DNA from: Flavobacteriaceae bacterium
GTDB lineage: Bacteria; Bacteroidota; Bacteroidia; Flavobacteriales; Flavobacteriaceae
NCBI GenBank assembly: GCA_018662905.1
Contig: JABJFE010000035.1
Span: 1 to 16,713 of the forward strand
DNA: 16,713 nucleotides
Direction: 5' to 3'
Below the pieces are notes generated by a model. It searched no databases and was not told the DNA's origin. It saw only the letters and a program-made list of their open reading frames with translations. Below are positions 15,546 to 16,713 of this stretch, one piece after another. The translations under genes were made by a program, and so were the position numbers. Positions within the stretch are counted from its first letter, which is position 1. Each line of letters opens with the position of its first letter.

Positions 15546-16713
15546 ATGGATAAATCATTAAAATCAATAATTGATAACCAAAAAAATTATTTTAAGTCAA
15601 AAAAAACATTAAACATTGAGTTTAGAATTCAAAAACTTAAAGATCTTTTAAATGAAATTAAATCAAAAGAAAAAGATATAGAACTTGCTCTTTTTAATGA
15701 TTTAGGAAAGTCTTCTGGAGAAAGCTATTTAACTGAAATTCATTTTGTTTATTCAGAAATTAATATCGCATTAAAAGGAATAAAAAAATGGGCTAAAAGA
15801 AAATCAGTTAGATCTACCCTATTAAATTTCCCGTCATCTGACTATATAATTGCTGAACCTTATGGAAATACACTCCATATTTCACCTTGGAACTACCCTT
15901 TTCAATTGTCAATTGCTCCACTAATCGGAGCAATAGCAGCTGGAAATACGGTTCTATTAAAACCATCTGAATACTCTGATTACACAAGTCAAATATTAAA
16001 TAAAATTTTGAATGCAGTTTTCGAAAGAGGTCACGTTGATGTTGTTCTTGGTGGTCCTAAAGAATCAACTAAATTATTAGAATTTAAATGGGATTACATA
16101 TTTTTCACAGGGAGTGTTAGCGTTGGAAAAATTATAGCTAAAGCTGCTGCTACAAATTTAACACCTACAACTCTTGAACTTGGTGGAAAAAACCCTTGTA
16201 TAGTTGACGAAACTGCTTCAATCAAGGTTACGGCAAAACGAATTGTGTGGGGAAAATTCACAAACTGCGGGCAAACATGTATAGCTCCTGATTTTTTAAT
16301 TGTAAATAAAAAAATTAAAAACGATTTAATAAAAGAGTTAATTGCCCAAATTATAAAAACCTATAGCAAAGATGTTATAAAATGTGAAGAATATGGAAGA
16401 ATTATTAGTGAGAAACACATGAAATATCTTAATTCATTACTTAAAAATGAAAGAATATTGCATGGTGGCAAATTTGATATGAATAGTAAATTTTTTGAAC
16501 CAACAATAGTAGAAGTTGAAAATTTAGATTCTAAAATAATGGAGGATGAAATATTTGGACCAATATTACCCATTATTGAATATAATGACTTTAAAGAGGT
16601 TGATGAATTAGTGAATAAATATTCTCATCCTTTAGCATTATATATTTTTACAAATAGAACTGAATTCGGAAAAAAATTTTTAGAATCTTACCCATTTGGA
16701 GGTGGAGCTATTA
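15546..16713 (+). CDS. Aldehyde dehydrogenase (ALDH3-like), 3' end cut by window
   Basis: This NAD(P)-dependent aldehyde dehydrogenase resembles the class 3 / fatty-aldehyde group, which oxidises medium to long or aromatic aldehydes to acids. The frame runs 389 residues from ATG at 15546 to the edge. The family is usually about 455, so some 65 C-terminal residues are missing. Key residues are the oxyanion Asn N116 in SPWNYPFQL, the KPSE segment (139-142), the dinucleotide-binding FTGS (187-190), E211 in ELGGKNPCIV and the catalytic C245 in NCGQTCIAPD. EDEIFGPILPI lies at 333-343 and the window ends in PFGGGAI. It is shorter at the N-terminus than GapN, as typical for ALDH3. The substrate is unknown. 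It is divergent from ilvD. Confidence 0.93.
   Translation, partial: MDKSLKSIIDNQKNYFKSKKTLNIEFRIQKLKDLLNEIKSKEKDIELALFNDLGKSSGESYLTEIHFVYSEINIALKGIKKWAKRKSVRSTLLNFPSSDYIIAEPYGNTLHISPWNYPFQLSIAPLIGAIAAGNTVLLKPSEYSDYTSQILNKILNAVFERGHVDVVLGGPKESTKLLEFKWDYIFFTGSVSVGKIIAKAAATNLTPTTLELGGKNPCIVDETASIKVTAKRIVWGKFTNCGQTCIAPDFLIVNKKIKNDLIKELIAQIIKTYSKDVIKCEEYGRIISEKHMKYLNSLLKNERILHGGKFDMNSKFFEPTIVEVENLDSKIMEDEIFGPILPIIEYNDFKEVDELVNKYSHPLALYIFTNRTEFGKKFLESYPFGGGAI

Noticed and set aside
1..16713. A mobile element, defence system or biosynthetic island
   Set aside because: No transposase, integrase, toxin, restriction or CRISPR-like repeat was recognised. All genes are core or metabolic and composition looks even throughout.

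Overview
The window is a chromosomal segment of a strongly AT-rich bacterium (roughly 30% G+C by eye), most likely a member of the Bacteroidetes and probably a marine Flavobacteriia-like lineage. This is an inference from several signs. Shine-Dalgarno sequences are almost absent, and a perfect Bacteroidetes-type -7 box (TATTTTTG) lies before one gene. PurC is the long form, the GapN has the LGLEAKNP variant, and gene spacing is very tight with overlapping ends. I see no insertion sequence, phage gene, CRISPR array, rRNA or tRNA. Nearly every gene is a recognisable core or metabolic gene, so the window looks like ordinary chromosome rather than an accessory island.

Layout: (1) On the minus strand at the left edge is pcm, the isoaspartyl methyltransferase, cut by the window. 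(2) A divergent plus-strand run follows: a Gfo/Idh/MocA dehydrogenase, a YggS-type PLP protein, a DnaQ-like exonuclease fused to a GIY-YIG nuclease, and miaA. Members overlap by 14 nt or lie 8 nt apart. (3) It meets a convergent minus-strand pair, phoH and purC, whose last codons overlap miaA. (4) Divergent from phoH is a SAM hydroxide adenosyltransferase (DUF62) gene, followed by dnaN (DNA polymerase III beta clamp). (5) dnaN meets, with interlocked stop codons, a large minus-strand operon transcribed ilvD-ilvB-ilvN-ilvC-gapN with gaps of 1, 1, 3 and 15 nt. (6) Divergent from ilvD is a second aldehyde dehydrogenase gene, cut by the right edge.

How the genes work together: IlvBN, IlvC and IlvD are the shared enzymes for isoleucine and valine synthesis and give the precursor for leucine. 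IlvA and the Leu enzymes are not in the window. The last gene of this operon appears to be a non-phosphorylating, NADP-dependent glyceraldehyde-3-phosphate dehydrogenase. Since this IlvC keeps the NADPH-binding Arg68/Lys69/Arg76 residues, gapN may supply reductant for it. The 150-nt ilvD upstream region is the most interesting non-coding stretch. It can encode a hexapeptide, MILIKI, made mostly of Ile and Leu. Further down is a GC-containing hairpin ending in a run of nine T, and the hairpin also encloses the only clear Shine-Dalgarno-like sequence I noticed. It is a candidate branched-chain amino acid attenuator.

I did not find convincing evidence of a wholly new biological system. The best leads are the ilv leader, the gapN-ilv operon link and an apparent loss of a catalytic-triad arginine in the SAM hydrolase.
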